From contig QXEO01000548.1 in NCBI GenBank assembly GCA_007115705.1, positions 8,382,383 to 8,446,382 on the forward strand: a DNA stretch of 64,000 nucleotides. The letters run 5' to 3'. Shown one piece after another: positions 22,639-34,384 of the stretch. Below the pieces are notes generated by a model that was given only the letters and a program-made list of their open reading frames with translations, had not been told where the DNA came from and did not search any database. Position numbers and translations under genes: made by a program. Numbering within the stretch: the first letter of the stretch is position 1; each line of letters begins with the position of its first letter. This stretch comes from Dactylis glomerata. Lineage: Eukaryota; Streptophyta; Magnoliopsida; Poales; Poaceae.

Positions 22639-25272
22639 TTCGCACTTTCTGCGCCTAGCTCAAAGGCGTTAAAGAAAAGCACTCTTGGGAGATAACCCAA
22701 TGTTTTTAATTTCAGTTCTTTTTCTTTTATTTGAGTCTTGGAAGTTATTAATACTGTAATAACCGCTCCTTATCCTTTTTATTTCATTTTTGTTCCAAGA
22801 GAAGCCTCTAATTTGAGTGAGGTAAGATTTGGGGATGTTGCTGTCCTGAAACAGTTTTCGGTGCCGCACCGTAAAAATTCGTGAAAATTCTCAGAATATC
22901 TTTTGGACCTGAGATTTCTTGTGCATATGCCCCAGGTTATATCCAAACTTTCATTAGTTTAACACTTTTTTATTTGAGCAACATAAAACCCTCTAAAAAT
23001 TCGACCTTTGTCAGCTGTTCTGTTTTGACAGATTTCTGCCAATATTTGTGTTTCCCGCTTTATCGCTTTCTTTTTGAGTTCTTTTGATCACGGAACTTTT
23101 GGGGAAGTTGCTATAGTAGTATATGCTTTATATGTGGTGGTTTCGAGTTGAAACATGAAGCAAAAAGGGTTGATTCATTGTTATGCTTACACTAATGTTG
23201 CTAATAGAATTGTGTTTAGTTTTGTATGAAGAAAGTTTTCAAGTGTAGGGATTGGAGAATGATGAGATGAGTTGAAGAATGGACAAAAGCTCAAGCTTGG
23301 GGATGCCCATGTCAACCAAGAAATATCCAAGAGGTACAAGCGTCAAAGCTTGGGGATGCCCCCGAGGCACCCCTTCTTCATCGGCAAAAATCAGGTCACC
23401 TTTCAACACACTATATTTTTATTGCTTCATGCATTATGCATTTTTCTTGGAGCGTCAGTTGTTTTTAGTTTTCAGTTTTTTTTAGTTTTTTTTGCTGCAA
23501 TAAATGGTTGGACCCCAACAAATTCCTTTTGGAGAAGTTGCCTTGCTTTTCATTTGCCAAGAACACTCCATTTTTCACTCTTATCGTTCAACGAGTGTTC
23601 TCTTTTTCTAGAACTGCGTTTAGCTTTCGATTTTCGCCTTGATTTGTGTTCAGATCTTGTTATATCTTAGTATCAAGGTGTATTTTGACCTCTGGTCCAT
23701 GTTGGTTTTCATCAAAAGAGTTGTTTAAAAAAAGTTCGAATGGTGTTGGAAAAGAGAAAAAGCTTTATGCAAAAAAGTGGTACAAGAAGGAGCTTGTGTA
23801 GACTGCGGCCTAGGCTTTTGCATGTCGTGCTTGATGTCTTTTTGATAGTATGCTTAGTGGTTTTGCTGTAGCATGACTTGTCTCAAATGACTGAGATTGC
23901 TTAATGAGCCTTTGAAAAAATCATGCGTTGTTTTAATTATTTGGAAGCATTATTTTGGTTTTCTCCTTTGATGCTTTATTTGGGTTGACTTGGCACATGC
24001 TTACACTTGTTTGACTCATACAAAGTCGCCATTGCCTCTATGATCATTTAGTTTTTGACTTTTGATGCCATCTTATACTTCTTTTAATGTCGCTTTGCAT
24101 GATTATGGCCGTTATTGCTCTCTTAGTTGGTCGCTCCCAGTCTTTTGCTAGCCCTCGTTTTGTACTGAGTATGAGCTCTACTCGTGCATCCAACTCCTAA
24201 AAACCAAGTTTGCCATTGTGTCCACTATAAATTCCTATGCATGGTATTTGTAAGCCATTCCAAGTAAATTTTCATGTGCTACCTTTCAAAAACTTTCAAC
24301 TACTTCTCATTTTGTGCAACTGTTTTTAGCTCATGGGGACGTAGTGGTCGGAATTGCTATCTTCCATATTAAATTAAGTACCCCTCGACTAGGCAGCTTC
24401 ATCTGCTCGTCATTAATTTTGCTTGAGAGCTGGTCAGACCATTGCAATCTAATTCTAAAAAGAGAAAAAAAGGCACTCCTCCATGGTATGTGAATGTTGG
24501 TGGGCACCCGATGGAATCGGTTAGCCATGGTTTGAGAAAGGAAAAAAGGTGGGGAGGAGTGCCAAAGCTTTATAAAAGAGCACCAATGTGCCAATTTTTC
24601 AAAGAACTCGGAACCGCTCTCACTTGTTTATTATGGAAGATAGTAAGACCCCATTGCTAGTCATTGACATGAAACAACCACCTCTCAAAACCCAATTTTT
24701 ATCTCTGTTTTACAAATGAATAGCTCTAGCACATGTTTAATCACTGCTTCCCTCTGCGAAGGGCTTTTCTTTTACTTTTATGTTGAGTCACCACCTTCTA
24801 TCTTTATGCACCGTCTAAGAGAGCATAGTTGTCATTCTGAGTATAATGTGCATTGTCCCAAATTTTTCATTGATTGATTCATGATGTTGGTTTCACTTGT
24901 TCTTAAATTACTTGTATCTAGTCGCCCTCTTAAACTTGAAGGTGTCCTATGCATTTATGTTTTGCTCTCTCATGAAGGACAAGCTGAAAACCATTTGTAT
25001 GTTTTTCCATATGATTTGAACACACGTTTGACTTTCATTGTTTCATTTTCATGATCTTTCATTTGTGTTCTTTTTCATGTTATAACATGGTTGCTAAGTT
25101 TCTTCTATCAAGATTATATCTTTCATGCCCATGTTTTAAGTTCTTTTGATCCCAGCGCACAACGCTTACATAGATGATCAAGATTATGTAGGTGCATGTC
25201 ACCTCAAAAATTATTTCTTTTGTTATATCACTTACCTACTCGAGGACGAGCAGGAGTTAAGCTTGGGGATGC
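22639..25272 (+). other. AT3 3' noncoding region and polypurine tract
   Basis: No gene is visible in 2.6 kb. From 22817 on it is related to 10805-13559 of AT1 and, inverted, to 3900-5585 of AT2. It ends in CTTGGGGATGC before the LTR. Confidence 0.7.
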
Positions 25273-26955
25273 TGATACGTCTCTAACGTATCTATAATTT
25301 TTGATGCTCCATGCTTGTTTTTACACCATTTGCTTAGTGTTTCGTTACACTTCGTGGCATTTTTATGCATTTTCCGGAACTAACCTATTAACGAGATACC
25401 ACAGTGCGAGTTCCCTGTTTTCTGCTGTTTTTGTGTTTCAGAAAAGTTACACAGGAAATATTCTTGGAATTGGACGAAACAAAAGCTGAACATCCAGAAA
25501 TTTACCGAAGCTTCCAGAAGTTCGAAGAGGAGACGGAGGGGGGCCACAGGGCGGCCACACCACCAGGGGGCGCGGCCTGCCCCTGGCCCACGCCCACCTG
25601 TGGTGAGGGCCCCCTGGTCCACCTCTGGCGCCGCCCCTTCGCCTATAAAGACCCCGCCCCCCGACGGGAAAAACCAAAAGACCCGATCACTTTTCCAGAA
25701 TACATCGCGATCCGCCGCTGCCGTCGACCCAAGATCGGGAGGGTCCAGAAGCTCTTCCCGGCACCCTGCCGGAGAGGGGAATCGCCACCGGAGGTCTTCT
25801 TCATCGCCATGCTTGCCGCCGGCGTGATGAGTGAGTAGTCTACCTTGGACTATGGGTCCATAGCAGTAGCTAGTTGGTTGTCTTCTCCACCATGTGCTTC
25901 ATGTTTAGATCTCGTGAGCCGCCTTACATGATCGAGATCATCGTTATGTAATTATACATGTTGTGTTTGTTGGGATCCGATGAATATTGGTGTTATGATT
26001 GAGTTGATGTGTTGAATATTATCTTATGTTATCTCTATGTTGTTTATGATCTTGCATGCTCTCCGTTGTTAGTAGCTATCTTGGCCGAGTAGATACTAGT
26101 GACTCCAAGAGGGGGTATTTATGCTCGATAGTTGGGTTCATGCCTCTATTTAATCTGGGGAAGTGACAGAAACCTCTAAGGTTGTAGATGTGCTGTTGCC
26201 ACTAGGGAGAAAACAACATTCATATGCTCAAGGGCATATGCTTTGTTTACATTACACACTTTGCTTAATGCAGTTATCTGTTGTTCGCAACATAATACTT
26301 GTGGAGTTCTCGGATTGATTCACCACAAGTGGATTATTAGTCATAGATGCAGTTGGATGACGGTCTATGTATCTTGTTGTAATGCCCAGAGTAAATCTCA
26401 TAGTGATCCTCTCGACATATGCACGTTGTCTTTATTCTATCAATTGCCCAACTGTAATTTGTTTACCCAGCATGTGTTATTTTATCTTATGGAGAGACAC
26501 CACTAGTGAACTATGGACCCCGGTCCTACTTCCATTATATTTCTATCACCTGTTTACTTTACTCGCACTGTTTACTTTACTCGCATACTACTATTGCTTT
26601 CCACTCGATACGCTCATACCCTTTGCTTCAAGCAAACCGGTGAGATTGACAACCTCATCGTAAGTTGGGAACAAAGTATTTGGTTGTGTTGTGTGCAGGT
26701 TCCAGGTTGCCGCTCACAAAGCAAAGCTTGGACGAGGCGCCCTATAAATTGTCCGGAGCTGTCGTGAAGCTAGCGGGCACCACCTTCTGGAGTATTGTCT
26801 TTTTCCTACTAGATTGATAACCTTGGTTTCATAACTGAGGGAAAACTTGCTGCTATATTCATTAAACCTTCTCTTGGGGTTTCCAACTGGCCGGTTATTT
26901 TACTTCATCAACAAATGCAATCAAGCTTTCTGGCATCATCATCACTGCACCATCA
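25273..26955 (+). repeat. AT3 3' LTR (1683 bp)
   Basis: Direct repeat of the 5' LTR with TATAAAG at 25644-25650. It is followed by the target duplication GTACT. Confidence 0.92.
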
Positions 26956-26960
26956 GTACT

Positions 26961-29900
26961 ACAAGTGGGAACAATGATATCGTTTGTCGTGGTTGCGGTG
27001 TGCGAGGGAACATGGAGAAAGATTGTCGACAACCCAGAATTATCTGTTTTGGGTGCAAGAATGGGGGACATATGATAAAGGACTGTCCTGAAAGGGGCCG
27101 GACTAGAGGCCGAGGTACAGGAGGAGGATCACACCGGGGTGGAGGTTTTGGAGGTGGTAAAAATAAAAGGCCAACTTATGGGAAGTTGAATTGCACCAAC
27201 CTCGAGGAGGTGAACCAGTTCGACAAAACCGTGATAGGTATGCTTCAGATCCTATCTCATCCCGGCAAAGTACTTTTTGATACTGGTGCAACTACTTCGT
27301 TCATTTCTCAAGAGTTTGTTGATCTTTATGGAATTCCTTGCAATAAGCTAGAGTACCCCATTACTATTTTATCTGCGGGGGGAACGATCTTAGTCACTCA
27401 TCTCAGGCAAGAGCAGGTCATTATGATCCGAGATTTCATTTATCTAGCCGATCTTTTTCTCATCCCTATGAAGGATATGGATGTAATCCTTGGAATGGAT
27501 TGGTTAGAGGAGAATGGAGCTCAGATTGATTGCACAGAGAAAATGGTGTCACTATAAAGCCTAGGAGGAGGAAGGATAGTGTATCAAGGTGACCGACATG
27601 CACATATTGAAGTTCAACTACAACTCAACGCTCTAAAGGGATCAAGACTTGAAGATATTCCAGTGGTTAATGAATTCCAAGATGTGTTTCCATAGGAACT
27701 ACCAGGAATGCCACCAGATAGGGAAATTGAGTTCACCATTGACTTAATTCCAGGCACAGCACCAATAGCTCAGGCACCATATAAGATGGGACCCAAGGAG
27801 TTAGTGGAGTTGAAGGAACAACTAGATGAGCTAGAGCAGAAAGGCTTCATTCAAGAAAGTATTTCGCCTTGGGGAACACCAGTGATCTTCGTTGATAAGC
27901 GGGATGGAGGACGTAGAATGTGCGGAGACTATAGAAACCTCAACAATGTTACTATTAAGAACAAATATCCTTTGCCAAGAATCCAGGACTTATTTGATCA
28001 AGTTAGAGGAGCCGGAGTATTTTCAAAGATAGATCTTCGATCAGGTTACCATCAGATTAAGATCAAGAAGGAGGACGTTCCGAAGACATCTTTTGTTTCT
28101 AGGTACGGACATCATGAGTATTTAGTTGTACCTTTTGGATTGACAAATGCACCAGCGATCTTCATGAACCTCATGAACAAGATCTTTATGCCCTACTTGG
28201 ACAAATTTGTGATAGTATTCATAGATGATATTTTGATCTACTCCAAGGACAAGGACGAACATGCTAAGCACTTGAGGATTGCTTTACAAATTCTATGGGA
28301 ACATCAATTGTACGCCAAGTTCAGTAAGTGTGAATTCTGGCTAGACCAAGTAGAGTTCCTTGGACACGTGATTAGTAAAGAAGGTATAGCAGTAAATTCA
28401 AGCAAGGTAGCATCTGTTTTGGAATGGGAGTCGCCGAAGAATGTCAAACAGATTAGATGATTTTTGGGAATGGCAGGATACTACCGAAGGTTTATAGAAG
28501 GGTTCTCTAAGATTGCAGGACCAATGACCAAGTTACTCCGGAAGAATACACCGTTTGTTTGGTCAGATGAATGTGAGGCAAGTTTTCAAACACTCAAGGA
28601 GAAGCTAACCACAGCACATGTGTTAGCCGTACCAGAAACTGGCAAGGACTATACCGTATATTGTGATGCATCCAAGAACGGACTTGGGTGTGTATTGATG
28701 CAAGATAGAAAGGTGATAGCATATGGGTCAAGGCATGATCTTGAGCTAGCAACCGTAGTGTTTTCACTAAAAGGATGGAGGCATTTTCTTTATGGAGCCA
28801 AGTGTGAACTTTATACGGATCACAAAAGTCTCAAATATTTCTTCACTCAAAAAGAATTGAATATGAGGCAACGAAGATGGTTAGAATTGATCAAGGATTA
28901 TGATTTGACCATCAACTATACACTGGGGAAGGCCAATGTTGTAGCCGACGCGTTAAGCAGAAAGAGCACAGACACTCAACTGATGAACCGAGAACTTCCC
29001 AAGGAATTACTTATGGATTTGGAAAGATTAGAGATTCAATGTCTTGAAGTGCAATCTTTGGGTAGTTTGTCTACCATGAAGGTGATGGAAGAATGACATA
29101 GTGATCTCAAGTATACGATATTCCGAAGGCAAGATGAAAATGCATTTATTGCCAAAGAAATCCGCAGGATTGAGGAAGGTAGACCATCAGAGTTCTGCTT
29201 AGGTGATTTCAATTCACTTTGGTTTCATGACCGAATATGTGTGCCGGACATACCAGAAATCAAGGAATTGATAATCAAGGAGGCACACGAAACACCATAT
29301 TCAATACATCCGGGGAGCACCAAGATGTACATGGATCTTAAGGAATTGTTCTGGTGGAATAATATGAAGCGGGAGATAGCTAAGTTCGTATCTGAATGTC
29401 ATACCTATCAGAGAGTGAAGGCAGAACATCAGAGTCCTGCGGGACTTATGCAACCTTTAAGTATTCCTGAGTGGAAATGGGAAGAGATTGGAATAGACTT
29501 TATTACAGGATTGCCACTGACACCTAAAAAGAAAGACATGATCTGGGTAATAGTGGACCGACTGACTAAAAGTGCCCATTTCTTAGCTGTCAATCAGAAA
29601 GATTCTGGAGAGAAGTTAATAAATCTGTATGTTCAGGAAATAGTAAGCAAGCATGGAGTACCTAAGACAATAGTATCAGATCGAGGATCCGTATTCACTT
29701 CAGCTTTTTGGACACAACTACATGAACCTTTAGGATCCAAACTGGACTTTAGTACTGCTTACCATCCACAGACGGGAGGCCAAACTGAAAGGACCAATCA
29801 GATTTTGGAGGATATGCTCTGAGCATGTGCATTAGATTTCGGAGGATCATGGGAAGAACACTTACCACTGGCAGAGTTCTCTTATAACAATAGTTACCAA

Positions 29901-30569
29901 AGTAGTATCCAAATGGCACCATTTGAAGCACTCTACGGAAGAAGGTGCCAATCACCTATTTGTTGGTATGAACCGGGAGCCAGTAAGGAGTTTCATCCAG
30001 ACTAAGTCAAGGAGAAACAACATGTGATTGATATTATTCGAGACCGATTAAAGATTGCTCAAAGTCGACAGAAAAGCTATGCAGATTCCAAGAGAAGGAT
30101 ATGGGAACCGCAAGTTGGGGACATGGTTTATCTAAGGGTTAGCCCCATGAAGGGAGTACATCGTTTTGGGGTCAAGGGAAAACTTAGCCCAAGATATACT
30201 GGACCGTTCAAGATTCTGAGTCAGAGTCGAGGAGTAGCCTTTGAGTTAGAACTGCCAAAGGAACTATCTAAAGTCCATAATGTGTTTCATGCTTCTCAAC
30301 TTTGCAAGTGTATGAAGACACCGGAAGAAACTATATCCTACAATGAGATTGAATTGCAAGCTGATTTGACTTATGTTGAAGAACCATCAAAGATTCTGGC
30401 AGAGAATTGGAAACAACTCCGTAACAGAGCCATCAAGTATTGCAAAGTACAGTGGAAACATCACTCGGAAAGAGAAGCTACATGGGAGAAGGAAGAGGAT
30501 CTAAGGATAGCCTATCCAGATTTCTTCAGGTACATCTTACCCCAAACTTTGGGACAAAGTTTTTATTAA
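26961..30569 (+). pseudogene. G1 gag end and pol: zinc knuckles, protease, RT, RNase H, integrase, chromodomain
   Basis: One frame throughout, with six stops: 27555 TAA, 27693 TAG, 28458 TGA, 29094 TGA, 29820 TGA and 30003 TAA. Two knuckles: CRGCGVRGNMEKDC, whose His is replaced by Asn, and the intact CFGCKNGGHMIKDC. Protease: VLFDTGATTSFIS. RT: GGRRMCGDYRNLN, FSKIDLRSGYHQI and FIDDILIYS (near 28216). RNase H: YCDASKNGLGCVL, LYTDHKSLKYF and ADALSRK. Integrase: the zinc motif ends CHTYQRVK, where the second Cys is Tyr; the catalytic core has GIDFITGLP, IVSDRGSVFTS and HPQTGGQTERTN. After HNVFHASQL a chromodomain-like segment (KYCKVQWKHHSEREATWE, about 30430-30520) closes the protein. Chromodomains direct integration to heterochromatin. 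Domain order is Gypsy, and the chromodomain supports Tekay. Not functional. Confidence 0.92.
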
Positions 30570-30578
30570 GGGGGGAAG
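30568..30578 (+). other. G1 polypurine tract
   Basis: AAGGGGGGAAG, two bases before the 3' LTR start TGTAACATCC at 30581. It overlaps the pol stop codon. Confidence 0.8.
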
Positions 30579-30580
30579 TC

Positions 30581-30849
30581 TGTAACATCCCAGCACGTAG
30601 GACAACTCCGAGGTAGTTTAGAGTGCTTTTGTGCATAGCATCTGAAATTACGGGATTTTTTGGCGCTTTTATCACTAAAACCTAAGGGGGATCGATTCTC
30701 GCTTCGAGGGGGTCTGGTATACTCTCGGAGTGCGAAAGAATTTGACATGAACTCTTTTGATCTATTTGTTTGTTGGGAATTGGTGAAATGAAACAATTCA
30801 AACCCTAGTTAAACTTGTGAATTCAAATATGAATTTGAATTATAAAAAT
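30581..30849 (+). repeat. G1 3' LTR, first 269 bp
   Basis: Starts TGTAACATCC right after the polypurine tract and is interrupted by MU after TATAAAAAT. Confidence 0.85.
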
Positions 30850-31088
30850 GGGATTTCTATTTTCGTGCCCTTGGGTCCTTAGTTGTGCTCAGTTTTCCCC
30901 AGCCGCTTAACTTTTCCTAAGTTTTCCCCTCCCTCTAGTTTGAAACCCCTCACAGACGCTCGGACGGGAGGGTTGCCGTCTGGTCAGAGGCCTTGACCGT
31001 TACCGGTGACGGCTAGGGAGCCGCGGTGGTTGTGAATTGACCGATGCTTTTGAATGGTGCTGACGGGTAGGGTTAGGAGACACGTCGG
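30850..31088 (+). repeat. MU left terminal inverted repeat
   Basis: About 238 bp; the reverse complement matches 37954-38191 with few differences, including the block GCTCGGACGGGAGGGTTGCC near 30958. Confidence 0.9.
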
Positions 31089-31149
31089 AGTAGCCATCCA
31101 TCTATCGCTGACGTGTGGGCCGTTTTATTTCCTGATTGTATACGCGGTG

Positions 31150-31436
31150 TTGCCAATGACAAATGGGGCCGCTCTATAGGGCTGCCACAGCCAATGACCA
31201 GTGGGGTCGTGTATTTTTCAGGAAAAGACATATATTGTCGCTCTGTGGGGCTGCCGCAGCCAATGACCAGTGGGGTCGTCTATTTATTTAGAGAAAATCA
31301 TATATTGCCGCTCTGTGGGGCCTCCGTAGCCAATGACCGCTGGGGTCGTCTATTTATTTAGAGAAAATCATATAGAGCCGCTCTGTGGGGCCGCCTCAGC
31401 CAATGACCGCTGGGGTCGCCCTTAGTGAAACGGCAT
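31150..31436 (+). repeat. Tandem repeat, about 70-bp unit, four copies, in MU
   Basis: Units share CGCTCTGTGGGGC, AGCCAATGACC, TGGGGTCGTCTATTTATTT and AAATCATATA. The last unit is divergent. It lies immediately inside the left inverted repeat. Confidence 0.85.
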
Positions 31437-31917
31437 ATATCCCTGCTTTTAGTTAGAGAGAAGCAACAAGTTCGCTAATTAATTTTTCTTAAGCTAGAAC
31501 TAGCAGGTGACTATTTTTGCAGCTTAATCTAAAGTAAATCTTATGCTAAATATGGCTGGAACCTAGTGTTGTGTATCTCATTAGTCATCGGAGAACCACT
31601 GGCAGCTCGTTCCCCACCCTCGAAGGAGCAGCCATCATCGGCGCCTCGTCGCGCCGCCAGCTCTATCCCCGGGCGGCGTCGGACGGACTGCGGCGCTGCA
31701 CGTCAACCACGGCTCCAGCACTTGTTTCGTCCGCACGCATTGTACCCACCGCAGGAAAGTCCGCCGCAAGCAGATCCCGCCGCCACGATGACCGGGATTT
31801 GTTTCATGCACCAATTGGTAGTATAGCTTGGTAAGACCTCCACTTCTGCCTCCCCCGCCTCCTAATCGATTCGGTTCCCGTAATTTATTGGAGTTTGTAG
31901 GTGCGGAATAGTCCTCA

Positions 31918-32402
31918 ATGTCTGGTCGTAGCGGGTACACCGGCGAGGGTGGGGATTCGATCATGTCGTGGCCACATTCTACTTCTCCTACCTCGTCAGA
32001 AGTGCAGGTATCTAGCTTCTGCTCTCCATACTACCGTTGAATTTGAAGTGCCGCCAGGGCCTGTTGGAGAGATTTCAGTTGTTCTTTTTTCCATTATTGT
32101 TACAGTTTGCCAGGCAAGCCGATGATCCATGGTACATTGCATACCAAGATGAATCAACCCAGTGGTGTAGCCAGAGGATGGATATGGAGGAGAAGGTGGC
32201 CAATTTAGGTGATGAATTGGCCCGTAAAAACCTAATGATATTCGAGCTGAAGCGTACTGTGGAGGAAGAAAAGAAGAATTCGGAGCTTATTCGCAAGGAG
32301 AAGTTGATACTTGAGACAGATCTTGCCGTATTTGATCAAGTGGTAGAAAATCTAGAACATGAACTTCAAGTGATGGGAGAGGAGAAAAGTAGATTCATCT
32401 AG
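31918..32402 (+). CDS. Two-exon gene in MU for a small coiled-coil protein (128 aa predicted)
   Basis: Exon 1 is 31918-32007 (MSGRSGYTGEGGDSIMSWPH, ending before CAG/GTATCT). The intron is 32008-32105, with a pyrimidine tract and TTACAG. Exon 2 is 32106-32402 and stays in phase, opening FARQADDPWYIAYQDESTQW. From residue about 50 the protein is a charged helix with heptad spacing (MDMEEKVANLGDELARK, FELKRTVEEEKKNSEL, DQVVENLEHELQVMGEEK), strongly predictive of a coiled coil; the stop follows SRFI. A possible 5' untranslated intron lies at 31831-31900 (TTG/GTAAGA to TTTGTAG). The gene points away from the left inverted repeat, convergent with the transposase, as mudrA and mudrB are in maize MuDR, but I see no resemblance to mudrB. 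It has no stops, unlike the transposase. It may be a captured host gene or a second MULE gene. The splice model is mine and untested. Confidence 0.55.
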
Positions 32403-33189
32403 ACAGTTTTATTAGGTGTCATCCCTGTCCTAGAAGTTATGTGGTTGTGGTAGATGATTTAGATAGTATAGAATTGTTATTCAGTAGATGGCTCTAACCA
32501 CTGTATTTTGGTGTGGCTGTAACCACTGTATTTTGGTGTACAATTTCCTAGTTGTGCTAAGTAATGCGCGCGATAATTTTAGCTTGCATGAACATCTTAT
32601 AAAAGTGAAGGGATCCCAAAAGTGAAAGCATGTACCAGCCTCTCGGATCAAATACATATCAATCTTCCCAATCAAGTTGGGATAGAATTTAAATCATACA
32701 TACGGATGTACATGGACACATCGAGAAAGTGGAGAAGCTTTTTTTTTAGACGGAGGTAGTAGTTCGAACAATTTTATCCCAATTTGAAATTGAAAAATTC
32801 AAATTTATCATAATTTATCCCAATTTGCGGCGTTGAACACGGCCGCGCAACGATGGGCTAGAAGGGCCGGGACGACGGGCGGCTGAGGGGTGGTCATCTG
32901 TGCCATCCGCAAACTCGGACATGGAGGAGGGCTGGATCTGCGGCTTCGCAACCACTCTTGGCACCGCCGCCGTCTTGGTGTACTTCATCAGCGATGGATC
33001 TGAGGAGGGCTGGATCGGCGGCTTCGCAGCGCGGTTGTAGACGATGGCTTCAATCGGCAGGCTCTGACATTGAAGGCTGGATCTTGGCATCGATGACCAC
33101 TGTCGGCAGGGCCGCCGTCTTGGTGTTCTTCATCATCAACAGATATGAGAAGAGAAACGAAAGTGAGACAGAGAGAGACATTTCAACTA
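32403..33189 (+). other. MU middle region with a duplicated hydrophobic-segment coding sequence
   Basis: There is no complete gene. On the plus strand two related stretches occur: around 32920-33000 (EEGWICGFATTLGTAAVLVY) and around 33065-33200 (GRAAVLVFFIINRYEKRNES, ending in a stop at 33203). At DNA level the shared blocks are GAGGGCTGGATC and GCCGCCGTCTTGGTGT followed by CTTCATCA. Each copy encodes one short hydrophobic segment after a Trp. The origin may be a captured exon duplicated in place. Bases 32403-32740 show nothing recognisable. Confidence 0.45.
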
Positions 33190-33445
33190 TTTCTGAGGGT
33201 TAGATCCTCACCGGCACTCTTAGATCTACGCCGCCGCACAGTTAGATCTGCGCCGCCGCACGCACGGTTAGATCTGCACCGCCGCATGCACGGTTAGATC
33301 CGCGCCGCCGCACGCACGGTTAGATCCACGCCGCCGCACGCACGGTTAGATCCGCGCGGCCGCACGCACGCTGCAGTTCCACGCGGCTGCATGCACGCCG
33401 CAGTTCCGCGCCGCCGCACGCACGCTGCAGTTCCGCGCCGCCGCG
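33190..33445 (+). repeat. GC-rich minisatellite, about 25-bp unit, in MU
   Basis: About ten imperfect units of CGCCGCCGCACGCACGGTTA followed by GATC-type spacers; later units carry GCTGCAGTTC instead. Not coding in a stable frame. Confidence 0.8.
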
Positions 33446-34384
33446 ACCGCTAGAGTAAGAGAGGAAATAGGAGAGAGGAAGATGCGACTGGAATATGCGA
33501 CTGCCAGGGTTGGTAGGTATGTGCTCTGCTCTTCTCTCCATATGCGTCCATCGAGGTAGAAAGAGATTTACAGGCCGTCCGATCATAAATGATCCAACGG
33601 TGCAAGCGTACGTTGAGCTATCAACCAACCAAGATTCGTGTGACATACATCTCGACAAATCAGAGATCAGCCTGTGAGTACAAGTGAGGAAAACTGAGTA
33701 GAACTAAGAGGGGAAAAAGTGAGGAAATGTTTATCGGAAGGGCAAAACTGAGTAGGACTGAGTAAAACAAGTGGACCCGGAGGGGGAAAACTGAGTAAAA
33801 CTAAGTAAAACAGGGGCACCCAAATAATAAAGGGAGTAAGGGAAATTGAAGCTTTTGGCACAAAAATTGTTAGATTGTGTTATTTGAACAATATAGTACA
33901 TTTTGGCCGACGTGATATCGTTTGCAATTCAAAGATACACAAGTGTGACGAATTTGGACTCATTTGGACAAAGTTTGTAAGCATAGTGGGTATTTGGGAG
34001 GTGTGTTGAGTAGAAAGCCCTGCATCTTCATAGCTAGTAGCTCATGGACTAGGAAGTGGTTTTGGAAAAGGGAAACTTCATATCTCTATATTTCCTTTTC
34101 CATTATTATTTCTCTAGGTTGTAGGTAACATAACAAGACTCCATGGGAAGGTTCCACGATGTTTTGAATTATTTTGAATAAAACAAACCCGAAACTATAT
34201 TTTTTGAGTTTAGTCACTTAGAAAATGATAAATGTGGCTTAAGTGATGAACTTATTTGAGGTGCATGACCATGGAAAACTTGCAAATAACACATACATTA
34301 TTGTGATTATTCAACATACAAACTTCGAATTCAATACAAAGGGATCCCCAATACAAATTGTTCATATAAATTCAAATTAATTGT
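33446..34384. other. MU interior without a gene; inverted-repeat-like block at 33690-33835
   Basis: No gene is visible. The block 33690-33835 contains GGGGGAAAACTGAGTAAAAC and ACAGGGGCACCC, resembling the outermost part of the right inverted repeat (GGGGAAAACTGAGTACAAC, CAGGGGCACG) in the same orientation. Confidence 0.5.

Larger units (their letters stand above)
18718..26955 (+). mobile_element. AT3: Athila-like gag-protease element lacking RT and integrase
   Basis: Direct LTRs at 18718-20399 (1682 bp) and 25273-26955 (1683 bp), starting TGATACGTCTCTAACG and ending CCATCA. The perfect duplication GTACT lies at 18713-18717 and 26956-26960. It has a tRNA-Asp primer site, a gag-protease frame, and then 2.6 kb of noncoding DNA up to the polypurine tract; no RT, RNase H or integrase is present. 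It interrupts G1 gag between two codons, so its insertion point is certain. It must have been mobilised by a related autonomous Athila. Confidence 0.93.

Noticed and set aside
31571..31834. ORF upstream of the two-exon MULE gene as its first coding exon
   Set aside because: Joining it across the possible intron 31831-31900 leads directly to a stop, so it is at most 5' untranslated sequence.
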